A DNA stretch of 64,000 bases from Leptolyngbya sp. FACHB-8 (GTDB lineage Bacteria > Cyanobacteriota > Cyanobacteriia > Elainellales > Elainellaceae), in contig NZ_JACJOO010000089.1 of the NCBI RefSeq assembly GCF_014695575.1, positions 1-64,000 of the forward strand. The letters run 5' to 3'. A model generated the notes under the pieces. That model saw only the letters and a list, made by a program, of their open reading frames with translations, made no database searches and was not told the origin of the DNA. Below, piece by piece: positions 8,799 through 18,307 of this stretch (positions within the stretch are counted from its first letter, which is position 1; each line of letters opens with the position of its first letter). Position numbers and translations under genes: made by a program.

Positions 8799-11700
8799 TC
8801 AGCGAGACGCGCCTATAGATGATGGCGTTGGTATCATGACAAGCTTAGCGATCGCCCTTACCAATGCTTCCGGGTCCACAGGTTTCGAGAGATGCAGCTG
8901 AAATCCTGCTTCAAGGGCTTGCTTCTGGTCATATTCCCCCGCGTAGGCGGTGAGGGCAAGTGCAGGTAAAGGAGTTTTTGCCTGTTGGGCTTCTTGCGAT
9001 CGCACCTGTTGCATGAGCATATACCCATTCACCTCGGGCATACCGATATCGCTTAGAAGGACATCTGCCTTGGTATGTTCCAGCAATTGCAGTGCAAATA
9101 CCGCAGAGGAGGCTGTTGTAACCGTTGCTCCCGCCTGTTCCAGAACATAGCAAACAAAATCGCGGCTGTCGTCTTCGTCATCCACCACAAGCGCATGAAT
9201 CCCGTGCAAAGCCAAATCGGCAGCAAATGAGGTTATATCGGAAGGCCCATCGAACTCTTGTTTTAATTCACATAACACGGGTAGTTTAACGGTAAATGTT
9301 GCACCCTGGCCTTCACCTGCACTCTCAGCCCATACCGTTCCTCCATGTAACTCCACCAAATGCCGAACGATCGCCAAACCTAAGCCCAATCCTCCAAATC
9401 TGCGGGTCGTCGTGCTATCAGCTTGCCGAAAATAATCAAACACATAGGGCAGAAACTCCTGAGAAATACCTCGGCCTGTATCTTGCACAGTAATGAGTGC
9501 ATCAGAACCCACCTGAGTTAAGCACACTTCAATTCGCCCTGCCGGATCAGTAAACTTAACCGCATTGGATAGCAAATTCCAGACAATTTGTTGGAGCCGG
9601 GTTTTGTCACCCAGCACGTGCCCAGCCTGAGTATCTAACTGGGTTTGGATTGTGATGTTTTTTGCAAAGGCGGCAGCTTGTACCGTTTCAATGGATGCCT
9701 GAATGACAGAGGCCAAATCTATACGCACCATCGTGAGGCTAAGTTTGCCCCGTAAAATGCGCGAGACATCCAACAAGTCTTCAATCAGTTGCGACTGTAA
9801 GTTGGCATTGCGTTCGATGGTGGCGAATGCTTTTTGTAAGGTAGGTTTGTCAAATTCACGGGTTTGTAGCAGTTTGGCCCATCCCAGAATGGGGTTGAGG
9901 GGCGATCGCAACTCATGGGACAACACCGCTAGGAATTCATCTTTAATACGATTGGCAGATTCAGCTTGCTCACGGGCCAGACGCTCCCGAGTCAACAGTT
10001 GCTCGCGTTCCTGTTCCATTTGCTTGCGTTCTGTCAGATCGAGTACAAAGCCAATCACCTGGTTTGACGCTTCTTCAATCAATGCACAACCCATTAGCAC
10101 AGGTACACGGCTACCGTCTTTACGGATGTATTCCTTCTCAAAGGGAGTACACACGCCCTGAGTTTTGAGTTCATGCACAGAGTGCTGACTGATAGCTCTA
10201 AACTCCGGAGGCGTCATTGTCTTCCATCCGATGCGATTGCAACGCAAATCCTCACGGGTATAGCCAATGATTTGTAGAAATGCGTCATTTGCTTCCAAAA
10301 CTGAGCCGTTTAGATCCGCCAGAATCACACCGATCACATTTGATTCCACTAGACGACGCATTTTAGCTTCGCTCTGGCGTAATTCAACTTCGGCCTGATC
10401 GCGCTCTGCGGTACGGGCTATGAGGCGATCGCGCATAGTCCCAAAGGCGTGAGAAAGGTGCGCTACTTCTGTAATACGACTGCGTGGAAGGGGAGCCTGG
10501 CGATCGCCCAATGCCAGTTGCTCGGTAGCATAGGCCAGGGTACTGAGCGGTTTTGTGAGCCTGCGAGCAATTAATAAGCCAATGAGTAGGGCGATCGTTG
10601 CAATAATAATCAGGGTGACAAAGTCACGGTTACGCCGTGTATTCAGTGCCCGTAAAACATCCGCTACCGGACGTTCTACGATCACTCCCCACCCTAGCTT
10701 TGGCACATGGGCATACCCAGCCAATTGCCAGGATGACGAATCCCAGTAATGTATCCCCCCATAGCCCGTGGTTGGATTAAGTACTGCTGCTACCGGAGGC
10801 GATGCTGAATAATCGGCGAACTCATTTACCAGGGCTGTATTCGGATGGGCAACAACCCGTCCCAGGTCATCCACTAAATACGCTTTCAAGTTCGCTGTAC
10901 CGGAGGTTTCTACTAACTGTTTCGTCACCTCTGTAGCCTCAATGGCCCCCGACACCACCCCAGCAAACTCTCGATTACGGGTATACAAGGGGCTTAAAAA
11001 GACGAAAACAGGTTTGCCGATAACGCGTCCGACACGAATGCTGAGCGTTGGTTCTCCCGTCCGGCGCGCAGTCTGAAAGGAGGAGCGATCGGCAATAGAA
11101 GGCCCTAAAGGGCGATTGTCACTGCGGGCGATCGCATTGCCTCCTGCATCGTAGGTGGCCAGAACGACGAAATCGGTATAGGTCTGGTTAATCAACCGTA
11201 AAAAGTTTCGCTGCTCCGTTGGAGACATGCTGGCCAAATTAGGTTGTTGCGCGAGTGCATGGACAGCTGCCCGATGTAAGCTCACATAACTGGCAATATC
11301 TTGGGATAAAGCTTTGGCAAGCGTTTGTTGCAGCGCCAGCGCTTGCTGAATGACGGTCTGCTCCTGAGGGAGGGTCACGAGGGTCACTGCCGTCAGGAGG
11401 GGCAACACGACTACACTGACCAGAGTGACAGCTAGTTGAGTTTGCAGAGAGCCCGGATCGACCCGTCGCAGCCAGGGGGAGAGCCATGGCAAAAGGGCCA
11501 ATAGGCTACCCAGTCCACCATAGTAGAGAACAGAGTTCCAGGTGGGAGCTCCCAATCCAATCGTCCACGCCCACATGACCCCACCGGCTATTAGATGAGC
11601 ACATCGAAAGCACCAGGGTGGAGTCTTTGGATAAAAATAGGCAGCGAATAAGGCTAACCCGCCTACCAGGTAACCAATACCGTACCAGAGCAGATAGGGG

Positions 11701-12197
11701 CGAACCGGATCATAGAGGTGAGCCTCAAATTGAGGGTTGAAGGGGGCCAGCACAATCAAGCCATCTAACAGGCTTCGAGTGGCCATGATGAAGGCAAACA
11801 GATCAATTTGCCGGGGGAGGGATAGCCGCCAGGAGCTAGGAATCAGGGGGGCGATCGCAATCCCAATCCCTAAAAGGCTGAAGTCTACCAGTGCTGTCCA
11901 GGTGTTTGCCAAAAAATGCCCACGAGCAACCTGAAACAGTGCAAAAGCCACCATGAGGTGGGCAGCCATCAGAAACAGACGACGCGGTAGCAGGGTGATC
12001 GCCATAATCAGGGTTACCCCGGCAATGACTTGCCAGGCCCCTAACCAGGGCAATTGGGCTTGAATCGCAACAAATACATGAGTCTTGAGGGTATGAGGCA
12101 GCATCAGCATCAACATCCCTCGGACGACAATGTAAATCCCGATGAACCACTGTAAAGTGTCAATTCTGATGGGCTGTTTCATTCTCTGCTTCCACAA
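8799..12197 (-). CDS. membrane hybrid histidine kinase (7-8 TM, Cache, HAMP, PAS, HisKA, HATPase, REC)
   Basis: An 1,132-residue sensor kinase. Residues 1-250 hold about seven or eight hydrophobic segments. A further helix at about 255-275 leads into an extracytoplasmic Cache-like sensor (about 280-515), and a last helix at 525-545 into HAMP (about 545-600). A PAS domain (about 610-725) precedes HisKA with the phosphoacceptor His761 (SHELRSPL). The ATPase domain has its N-box around Asn874 (NLLSNAVKF), G1 DTGRG (906-910) and G2 GGLGLGLA (935-942). The C-terminal receiver has acidic residues DDEDD (1006-1010), phosphoacceptor Asp1050 and Lys1105. Cache domains usually bind small ligands such as amino acids or carboxylates; the ligand here is unknown. 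It has no obvious partner gene, so intramolecular transfer to its own receiver is likely. Confidence 0.9.
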   Translation of the reverse strand: MWKQRMKQPIRIDTLQWFIGIYIVVRGMLMLMLPHTLKTHVFVAIQAQLPWLGAWQVIAGVTLIMAITLLPRRLFLMAAHLMVAFALFQVARGHFLANTWTALVDFSLLGIGIAIAPLIPSSWRLSLPRQIDLFAFIMATRSLLDGLIVLAPFNPQFEAHLYDPVRPYLLWYGIGYLVGGLALFAAYFYPKTPPWCFRCAHLIAGGVMWAWTIGLGAPTWNSVLYYGGLGSLLALLPWLSPWLRRVDPGSLQTQLAVTLVSVVVLPLLTAVTLVTLPQEQTVIQQALALQQTLAKALSQDIASYVSLHRAAVHALAQQPNLASMSPTEQRNFLRLINQTYTDFVVLATYDAGGNAIARSDNRPLGPSIADRSSFQTARRTGEPTLSIRVGRVIGKPVFVFLSPLYTRNREFAGVVSGAIEATEVTKQLVETSGTANLKAYLVDDLGRVVAHPNTALVNEFADYSASPPVAAVLNPTTGYGGIHYWDSSSWQLAGYAHVPKLGWGVIVERPVADVLRALNTRRNRDFVTLIIIATIALLIGLLIARRLTKPLSTLAYATEQLALGDRQAPLPRSRITEVAHLSHAFGTMRDRLIARTAERDQAEVELRQSEAKMRRLVESNVIGVILADLNGSVLEANDAFLQIIGYTREDLRCNRIGWKTMTPPEFRAISQHSVHELKTQGVCTPFEKEYIRKDGSRVPVLMGCALIEEASNQVIGFVLDLTERKQMEQEREQLLTRERLAREQAESANRIKDEFLAVLSHELRSPLNPILGWAKLLQTREFDKPTLQKAFATIERNANLQSQLIEDLLDVSRILRGKLSLTMVRIDLASVIQASIETVQAAAFAKNITIQTQLDTQAGHVLGDKTRLQQIVWNLLSNAVKFTDPAGRIEVCLTQVGSDALITVQDTGRGISQEFLPYVFDYFRQADSTTTRRFGGLGLGLAIVRHLVELHGGTVWAESAGEGQGATFTVKLPVLCELKQEFDGPSDITSFAADLALHGIHALVVDDEDDSRDFVCYVLEQAGATVTTASSAVFALQLLEHTKADVLLSDIGMPEVNGYMLMQQVRSQEAQQAKTPLPALALTAYAGEYDQKQALEAGFQLHLSKPVDPEALVRAIAKLVMIPTPSSIGASR

Positions 12198-12468
12198 GGA
12201 AATATAGGCAATTTAGTGCAGCAGCAGATCTCCGCAGCCCTCAAAAAGGATTTTATTTGGCAAATAGCTAGTTTCAAGGTACTATTCAGCAATTCTTTGG
12301 TAGCAAGTGATGATGCTGGAACATCGAACACAAGCTTAATTCTCAGTCCAAAGAGAGCGGATCTTATCTACCCTTAGCAGGATTTACAGCGGACGAGCGA
12401 CTTCACTAATTCCACATTCGCTACCACTGGATACTTTCGCCACATCAGTTAGTTCTGCCAGTAGAACC

Positions 12469-12572
12469 TACAGCACTTTGCGTTTGAATCAACCACGGTT
12501 GTTTTTGTGAGAGCCGCTCTTCGCGCGGCTCTCACAAAAACAACCAGATTTTGAATGCTTGAAAGCACTGTA
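12469..12572 (+). repeat. extragenic hairpin, family A (copy 3)
   Basis: The core GGTTGTTTTTGTGAGAGCCG pairs with the matching CTCTCACAAAAACAACC. The outer arms are TACAGCACTTTGCGTTTGAATC on the left and TTGAATGCTTGAAAGCACTGTA on the right, with several compensating changes against the other copies. Confidence 0.86.
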
Positions 12573-12851
12573 ATAGAAGAACTTTTAGGATTTAGGGTTA
12601 TCTGTTGTTTTTTCAAAGCAGAAAATATTGTGAAGTAATGAGATCCTCTCAAATACTTAGGCAGCTTTAAAATTATGATGCAAACGTCATCTCAGATCGA
12701 TTGGATAGAACCGTTTAAACACACACCAATCCGATGCGGAAAATGGAAAAAAAGAAGGAGTTAATTAGTACAGAATTACAACTTTCATTTCATTGATTTG
12801 TTCGAGAAGAATTAATGACGTGTTTACAACAGCATGAATACAATAATTAAG

Positions 12852-12979
12852 TTAACCTCAGTTCGGGATAAGCTGAAGTGCCCATTTTGGCGTGCGCAAA
12901 GCGCACGCCAAAATGAGCGTTTTCGAGTGCCGCGCGTTACGCGGCACTCGAAAACGCCCTTAACCCGAACTCAGGTTAA
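12852..12979 (+). repeat. extragenic double hairpin, family B (copy 1, complete)
   Basis: The outer arms TTAACCTCAGTTCGGG and CCCGAACTCAGGTTAA pair with few mismatches. Inside are two separate hairpins in tandem: CATTTTGGCGTGCGC around AAA with its complement, then CGTTTTCGAGTGCCGCG around a short loop with its complement. Together they could form a cruciform-like three-way structure. A fused derivative is at 21335-21426 and a decayed copy at 40651-40774, both in reverse orientation. Confidence 0.9.
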
Positions 12980-13187
12980 GTTAAGTGGGCATAGCTCAAG
13001 CAAAGTTATAAACCCTCCTCAATTGCCGAAGGACTCATTCGCCATCTGGGGGGAGAACATGCGCCCGTTCCATTCCACCTAACCACACATTTGAAATATC
13101 ACCAAAGCACTAAGTATCCAGGCTTTTACATTTGTGCCACCAAGGCAGTTCGCGTGTACTATTAAAGCAGTGAGCTGCGGTTGGGCG

Positions 13188-15452
13188 ATGGCAAATCTGT
13201 TGTTGATTGAGAGTCCAGGTAAATCTAAAAAGCTAAGCCAGATTCTGGGTCCAGGATGGATTGTCAAAGCCAGCATGGGGCACATTCGGGAACTGGCAAA
13301 CGACGGAGAAGATGCCCTCGGATTTGACCTGGGCAACACCATCGACTGTCGCTATATTCCACGGGGCGATCGCGGCAAAAAGGTAATCGCCGACTTACGG
13401 CAGGCCGTGAAACAAGCCGAGGCCGTCTACATCGCCACTGATCCAGATCGAGAAGGGGAAACCATCGGCTGGCATTTGCAACAGGAATTGCGGATCAAGA
13501 ACCCTCGCCGCGTAGTCTATAGCGAAATCACGCCTCAGGCAGTACGGGCCGCGATCGCCCATCCCCGTTCTCTGGATCAATCGCTCATTGCAGCAGGGCG
13601 CGCGCGCGATTGCCTGGACAAGTTGGTAGGTTATAAAGGCAGCAAGCATGTGGTTTGGAAGCTCAACATTGGAGCAAAATCCATGGGACGGGTGCAAAGT
13701 GCAACGTTGCACCTGCTGTGCCTGCGCGAGAAGGAGATTCAGGCATTCCAGCCTCAGGATTATTGGAGTGTCTGGGTGGAGTATGCAGAAGGATTCAAGG
13801 CGTTTTATCGGGCCAACTTGAAAGCGCTCAAGCCAGCGTCGGAGGAGGAACTGGATGATGCGGCAGCAGAAAAGAAGGGGCCAGAATCGGACCGGGTGAC
13901 GAGCCAGGAAGAGGCAGATCGGTTAGTGGCGATCGCCCGCAACCATCCTCATCAAGTCGTCAAGGTAGACGGCAAAGTGACAACCCAGTCACCACCCCCA
14001 CCCTTCATTACCTCCAGCTTGCAACAGGCCGCCGGAGCCAAGCTCAAGTTTAGCCCGGATAAGACTATGAAGGTAGCCCAATCCCTTTACGAGGCGGGCT
14101 TCATTACCTACATGCGAACGGACTCAGTGATGCTGGCAGCCCCCTTCTGCGATGCGGTGCGAGAGTATTTGGAGCGCAACGATCCAGACAATGTGCCCAG
14201 TACAACAACACGCCATCGGGCCGTGAAGGGTGCCCAGGAAGCTCACGAAGCGATTCGTCCGACGGATGTGAATCGGCTCCCAGCCCAGTTGAGTGGAGAT
14301 GACGGTAGGCTATATGAGCTGATTTGGAACCGGGCGATCGCCTCTCAGTGCTGCCCCGCTCGTCTGCGCAAAAGCCGCATCCTATCGCGATCTGAGAATG
14401 CCCATTGGGAAGCCCGAGGGCAGATAGTCGAGTTTGCAGGCTACACCCGCTACTGGAATAACCTGAGTGCTGACACGCAACTACCCACTGTTCAGCAGGG
14501 GCAACCCCTGACATTGAAGCAAGCAGGCTCGGAGAAAAAGCAAACTCAGCCGCCACCCCGCTATACGGAGCCAAAGCTGGTGCAACTCATGGAACGTAAA
14601 GGGATTGGACGACCCAGTACCTATGCCCCCACCATCAAAACTCTGAAGGAACGGGACTATGTGCAGGTAAACAAGGGCAAACTCCACCCAACAGCTCTGG
14701 GGTTATCGTTGGATGGGGCACTGGAGGAGTTGTTACCTGACCTGCTCCAACCAGAATTTACAGCTCAGATGGAGTCTGCTCTGGATACGATTGCCCAGGG
14801 GCAGCAGGATTGGCAGGCTTATTTGACAACCTGGCATCAAACTTACTTTGCCCCTGCTCTAGAGAAAGCCCGTCAAATTCTGGGCTCAAGTGCCTCTCCT
14901 GGGCTACGAACTGAAAATTTCTCAGCATCAAAAGCAAAGCCAGCATCTACGAAGACTAAGAAAAGGTCTTCCAAGACCGCTTCGCCTCCGGAAATGGCTT
15001 CTGCCAAAGCTGGTGGTGCAATAGAGGAAATTTCAGAGGGACAGCATCGATCGCATGGGATCCCGACTCAAACTCCTTGCCCCAAGTGCCAGAACCCAAT
15101 GCATAAGATTTCGTCCCACTCCAAAAAGATGAAGGCGGATCATTTCCTGAAATGTATTACTCCAGCCTGTGGCACGGTGATGTTCTGGAACCCTAAAAAT
15201 AAGCGTTATGAGTTGCCCTATGCAGAGCGATCGCTCAGCCCCGATCGTTTTGTAGATCATCCATGCCCGGTTTGCGGTGCTTTGCTAGAACGCTACGTCT
15301 ACACCAAAGAGGGAAAAGAAAAGGCGATGTTGCGCTGCTCCCTGCCAGATCATCGGCGTGATAAGTGTAAAGAGGTGGCATTTTTTGAGGGGCGTGATGG
15401 GTTCTGGTCACCCAAGTTTGGCACTCTGAAGCTGGAGACGTTGCATCGTTAA
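13188..15452 (+). CDS. topA: type IA DNA topoisomerase (topoisomerase I)
   Basis: A 754-residue enzyme that relaxes negatively supercoiled DNA through a 5'-phosphotyrosyl intermediate. The TOPRIM domain opens with LLIESPGKSKK and carries DPDREGE (85-91). The catalytic tyrosine is Tyr308 in AGFITYMRTDS, and GIGRPSTYAPTI (473-484) is the conserved DNA-binding segment. The C-terminal tail has a Lys/Ser-rich linker (about 580-610) and two zinc-finger-like cysteine clusters (631-661 and 693-727). The ATG at 13188 is chosen over the open frame from 13134 because homology begins exactly there. At 754 residues it is shorter than many cyanobacterial TopA proteins, so it could be the second type IA paralogue. 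Confidence 0.9.
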   Translation: MANLLLIESPGKSKKLSQILGPGWIVKASMGHIRELANDGEDALGFDLGNTIDCRYIPRGDRGKKVIADLRQAVKQAEAVYIATDPDREGETIGWHLQQELRIKNPRRVVYSEITPQAVRAAIAHPRSLDQSLIAAGRARDCLDKLVGYKGSKHVVWKLNIGAKSMGRVQSATLHLLCLREKEIQAFQPQDYWSVWVEYAEGFKAFYRANLKALKPASEEELDDAAAEKKGPESDRVTSQEEADRLVAIARNHPHQVVKVDGKVTTQSPPPPFITSSLQQAAGAKLKFSPDKTMKVAQSLYEAGFITYMRTDSVMLAAPFCDAVREYLERNDPDNVPSTTTRHRAVKGAQEAHEAIRPTDVNRLPAQLSGDDGRLYELIWNRAIASQCCPARLRKSRILSRSENAHWEARGQIVEFAGYTRYWNNLSADTQLPTVQQGQPLTLKQAGSEKKQTQPPPRYTEPKLVQLMERKGIGRPSTYAPTIKTLKERDYVQVNKGKLHPTALGLSLDGALEELLPDLLQPEFTAQMESALDTIAQGQQDWQAYLTTWHQTYFAPALEKARQILGSSASPGLRTENFSASKAKPASTKTKKRSSKTASPPEMASAKAGGAIEEISEGQHRSHGIPTQTPCPKCQNPMHKISSHSKKMKADHFLKCITPACGTVMFWNPKNKRYELPYAERSLSPDRFVDHPCPVCGALLERYVYTKEGKEKAMLRCSLPDHRRDKCKEVAFFEGRDGFWSPKFGTLKLETLHR

Positions 15453-15468
15453 GGATCACGAACAAAAT

Positions 15469-15533
15469 AACCTGTAATTCTTGTTGTGAGAGGGGCGGCT
15501 TTGCCGCCCCTCTCACAACAAGAATTACAGGTT
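15469..15533. terminator. perfect hairpin after the topoisomerase gene, family C-like (copy 3)
   Basis: AACCTGTAATTCTTGTTGTG continues into a G/C-rich stem and pairs perfectly over more than 30 bp around a TTTG loop. The flanks AGGATCACGAACAAAATAA and TAATAAATACACGATCCT also pair weakly. It begins 17 bases after the stop codon at 15452, so it probably ends the transcript, but it is built like the dispersed family C hairpins. Confidence 0.7.
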
Positions 15534-15560
15534 AATAAATACACGATCCTAAGCTCGTTT

Positions 15561-15607
15561 TAGACATATTTTTTTCGTGCGCGACGCGCACGAAAAAAAT
15601 ATGTCTA
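15561..15607. repeat. perfect extragenic hairpin
   Basis: TAGACATATTTTTTTCGTGCGC pairs perfectly with its complement around a GA loop. The GTGCGC tip and T-run resemble the family G elements at 24889-24951 and 38709-38771. Confidence 0.75.
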
Positions 15608-15711
15608 GCAGAGTGTGAACGATGGAAACTCATGAATAAATACTTTGGGCAGTAGCCTGAATAAGCAATCGTACTGTATTGTCCTATTTTGATAATGCTG
15701 TCCTCGCCTTC

Positions 15712-16899
15712 ATGAATCGCAATTTTTGGATTATTGCTCTCATTTCGCTGATCAACTCTCTGAGCCTCACCATTCTGATTCCCGTCATTTACTTGTACGG
15801 TAAGCAATTTGGCCTCAATGAGCTACAGACCAGCCTGCTTTTCGCAGCTTACTCCATCGCTCAATTTTTTGCGACTCCTATTATTGGCAGATTATCCGAT
15901 CGGTTTGGGCGGAAGCCGTTGTTGATGATTTGCCTATTCGGCACTGTAATTGCCAACCTGATTGCCGGATTCGCCTCTGCTGCCTGGATTCTATTTCTAG
16001 CGCGATTTTTAGATGGCATCACAGGTGGAAATGCCTCTGTTGCCCAGGCTGTAATTTCTGATGTGACGACCCCGGCAACACGGGCACGAGGATTTGGCAT
16101 CAATGGCGCAGCCTTTGGGCTGGGGTTTGTGTTGGGGCCTGCCATTAGCTTGTTGGCGCAGCAAATCTCTCTGGGAGCGGCGTTTCTGGTGTCAGGGGCG
16201 ATCGCAGCCGTCGCCTTCGTAATCACCCTGTTCTTTCTTCCCGAAAGCTTACCAACACGAACTCAAGCCGGTAATCTGTTTGACTTAGGTTTGGCTTCAC
16301 TCATTCGGGGGTTAACGTTGCCACGAATCGGGATTTTGTTGATTCTCAATTTTCTAATTGGTACAACCTTCACGATCTTTACCTTTGCATTTCAGCCCTA
16401 TTTCATTCAGGTATTAAACCAGACAAACAAAGAACTAACGTTAATGTTCTTTACATTTGGTGTTTTAGGAGTTTTGATGCAGGCCTGGGGGGTAACAATA
16501 TTAACCAAGCGTTTTAGCTTAGTTTCAATTCTATTCTTAGGTTTAGCCATTCGTAGTGTTTCCTTTATTTTGATGCCAGTTTGGCCCAACGTTGTCTATT
16601 TTGTTGTGGTTAGTGTTGTATTTTCCCTATTTAATTCCCTGGTACAACCGATGATCAACGCGTTGATTTCGTTAAACGCAAAACCAGAGGAACAGGGATT
16701 TGCATTGGGTCTAAATTCGTCTTATCTTGGGATTTCTAACGCCTTTGGTCCTGTTATTGCCGGGTTACTAATTCGTCAATCGAATCCAGCGACCTATTCA
16801 CATCCGTTATATTTAGCAGGGGTCTTGACCTTCATTGTCTTGGTATTGGCGATCGCAACTCGCCAACGCTATCAAATTGAACCCCAGGCTGCGCCTTAA
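15712..16899 (+). CDS. MFS transporter, DHA1-type (multidrug/tetracycline-exporter-like)
   Basis: A 395-residue transporter with twelve hydrophobic segments in two halves joined by a loop near residues 180-200. Motif A, GRLSDRFGRKPLL, lies between helices 2 and 3, and the sequence GPAISLLAQQ near helix 5 fits the motif C region of antiporters. The family exports drugs or metabolites in exchange for protons; the substrate is unknown. The ATG at 15712 is preferred to the TTG at 15679, which would add 11 residues. It stands alone, 59 bases before the 2'-5' RNA ligase-like gene on the same strand. Confidence 0.87.
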   Translation: MNRNFWIIALISLINSLSLTILIPVIYLYGKQFGLNELQTSLLFAAYSIAQFFATPIIGRLSDRFGRKPLLMICLFGTVIANLIAGFASAAWILFLARFLDGITGGNASVAQAVISDVTTPATRARGFGINGAAFGLGFVLGPAISLLAQQISLGAAFLVSGAIAAVAFVITLFFLPESLPTRTQAGNLFDLGLASLIRGLTLPRIGILLILNFLIGTTFTIFTFAFQPYFIQVLNQTNKELTLMFFTFGVLGVLMQAWGVTILTKRFSLVSILFLGLAIRSVSFILMPVWPNVVYFVVVSVVFSLFNSLVQPMINALISLNAKPEEQGFALGLNSSYLGISNAFGPVIAGLLIRQSNPATYSHPLYLAGVLTFIVLVLAIATRQRYQIEPQAAP

Positions 16900-16959
16900 A
16901 CACGGATGATGAACCCAGTCGTTGCATGAGAGATCTTCACCATCTGTGAAAGAAATGGT

Positions 16960-17472
16960 ATGGCAAACGATCCACGGCCTCTGATTCTAACCCTCAAACT
17001 GGATACACCCGCCTTTGAGGTATTCAACACCATGCGGCAGCAGCACTTTCCGTCGGAGCGGAATTTTTTACCGGCCCACGTTACACTATTTCATGCCCTT
17101 CCGGGTCAACACCTTGAAGCTGTTTGCTCAACCCTGCGTGAAGTTTGCGCAGAAACAGCACCTTTATCTCTCTCGTTTCCAACGGTACGCTTTCTGGGTA
17201 AAGGTGTTGCGATTCAGGTGGAAGCTCCAGACTTGTTGCACGTTCACAAACGCCTCGCCGCTGTGTGGCAAGACTGGTTAACGCGACAAGATCAACAATC
17301 CTATCGACCTCACATTACTGTGCAGAATAAAGTTGATGCGGCAGTGGCGCGATCGCTATACAACCAGTTAAACCAGACCTGGCAGCCGTTTACGGGATGT
17401 GGTGAAGGGCTTCTGTTATGGTCTTACGAGGGAGGCCCATGGGCTCTAATCGAAGAATTTTTATTTATATAG
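16960..17472 (+). CDS. 2'-5' RNA ligase family protein (2H phosphoesterase)
   Basis: A 170-residue protein of the 2H phosphoesterase superfamily. Both catalytic HxT motifs are visible: HVTLFH with His40/Thr42 and RPHITVQN with His118/Thr120. Proteins of this fold ligate or hydrolyse 2',3'-cyclic or 2'-5' phosphodiesters in RNA or nucleotides; the substrate here is not known. Length is normal for the LigT-like group. It follows the MFS gene by 59 bases and may be cotranscribed, but the pairing gives no functional clue. Two hairpins (17521-17588 and 17608-17661) follow the stop. Confidence 0.85.
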   Translation: MANDPRPLILTLKLDTPAFEVFNTMRQQHFPSERNFLPAHVTLFHALPGQHLEAVCSTLREVCAETAPLSLSFPTVRFLGKGVAIQVEAPDLLHVHKRLAAVWQDWLTRQDQQSYRPHITVQNKVDAAVARSLYNQLNQTWQPFTGCGEGLLLWSYEGGPWALIEEFLFI

Positions 17473-17520
17473 AGTATTGCCCAGCACAGGCTAAAACCCT
17501 TAAAGCCTATATCATGTCGT

Positions 17521-17588
17521 GTTAAATGCACACAACAAAAAGCAATGTGACGCAAAGCGTCACATTGCTTTTTGTTGTGTGCATTTAA
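17521..17588. repeat. perfect extragenic hairpin
   Basis: GTTAAATGCACACAACAAAA pairs with its complement through AGCAATGTGACGC, giving a stem of about 32 bp around AAA. It lies between convergent genes. Confidence 0.8.
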
Positions 17589-17607
17589 CCTTATTTGTTA
17601 TTACATC

Positions 17608-17661
17608 AAAATTCAGAGCCTCTGTTTTCGCCTAATGCCCAAAATAGAGGCTCTGAATTTT
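17608..17661. terminator. probable bidirectional terminator
   Basis: AAAATTCAGAGCCTCT pairs with AGAGGCTCTGAATTTTT. A-run and T-run on the two sides give an intrinsic-terminator shape for both the plus-strand RNA ligase gene and the convergent response-regulator gene. Confidence 0.65.
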
Positions 17662-17699
17662 TATGCAATGTGCAAAATATAAATTTTGTCGTACAAGAA

Positions 17700-18101
17700 C
17701 TAGCTACTAGGGGGGAGAATGGCACGAACCTGGTTGAGTAATTGAGTGATGTCTACAGGCTTCCGAATAAATCCATCAGCTCCTACATTAAAGCCGTCAG
17801 CGGCTGTAGGCTGGTCGTGTCCGGTTACCAGCACAATAGGAATAAAGGGGAGATTCGGATTTGCACGAATCTGCTGAGTGACCTCATAGCCGTTCATGTC
17901 AGGCATCATCACATCCAACAAAACCAGATCGGGAGGCTCAGCGGCGATTTTTTCTAAAGCTGCCGGACCGCTATCAACTACATCTACCTGATATCCCTCT
18001 GACTCCAAAAGAGTTTGCAGGAAGAAGGTGTTATCAGGGATATCATCAACAACCAAAATCCGATCCATTTCGATGCTTGGGGGGGGATACGGAGTGTTCA
18101 T
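17700..18101 (-). CDS. single-domain response regulator (CheY-like)
   Basis: A receiver domain without output domain, 133 residues from the ATG at 18101. A TTG at 18125 would add eight residues. The acidic pair is in RILVVDDIPDN, the phosphoacceptor Asp in VLLDVMMPDMNGYE, the conserved Thr in VLVTGHD and the Lys in IRKPVD. It lies 183 bases downstream of the ethylene-receptor-like kinase on the same strand and is clearly paralogous to the receiver gene at 21632-22012 on its other side. A role as phosphate acceptor or sink for that kinase is inferred from context. Confidence 0.88.
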   Translation of the reverse strand: MNTPYPPPSIEMDRILVVDDIPDNTFFLQTLLESEGYQVDVVDSGPAALEKIAAEPPDLVLLDVMMPDMNGYEVTQQIRANPNLPFIPIVLVTGHDQPTAADGFNVGADGFIRKPVDITQLLNQVRAILPPSS

Positions 18102-18307
18102 TTTACCGTGAGAGCAAATTTTCAACAGGGAAGGGATGTGCTCATTGTCGTTAATGTAACATCCTTTGCCCTCCTTCTAAAGGGAGGGGCCAGGTCTACT
18201 AGAAAAAATAAGCAGTATCCCTTAAGGTGTACATGAATAGCCTTTCATGCTGGGTTTCACACCCCATAATTCTGTAACAGTGCCCCGATCTTGAGCTTCT
18301 TCAGAGG

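Larger units (their letters stand above)
12198..13187. other. 990-bp gene-free region with family A and B repeats
   Basis: No gene can be supported. It carries a family A hairpin (12469-12572) and the most complete family B double hairpin (12852-12979). The frame at 13134 that joins into the topoisomerase is treated as leader, because the conserved protein begins at 13188. Confidence 0.65.

Noticed and set aside
13134-13187. 18 extra codons at the start of the topoisomerase
   Set aside because: The conserved protein begins at MANLLLIESPGK at 13188, and the added residues look non-coding.
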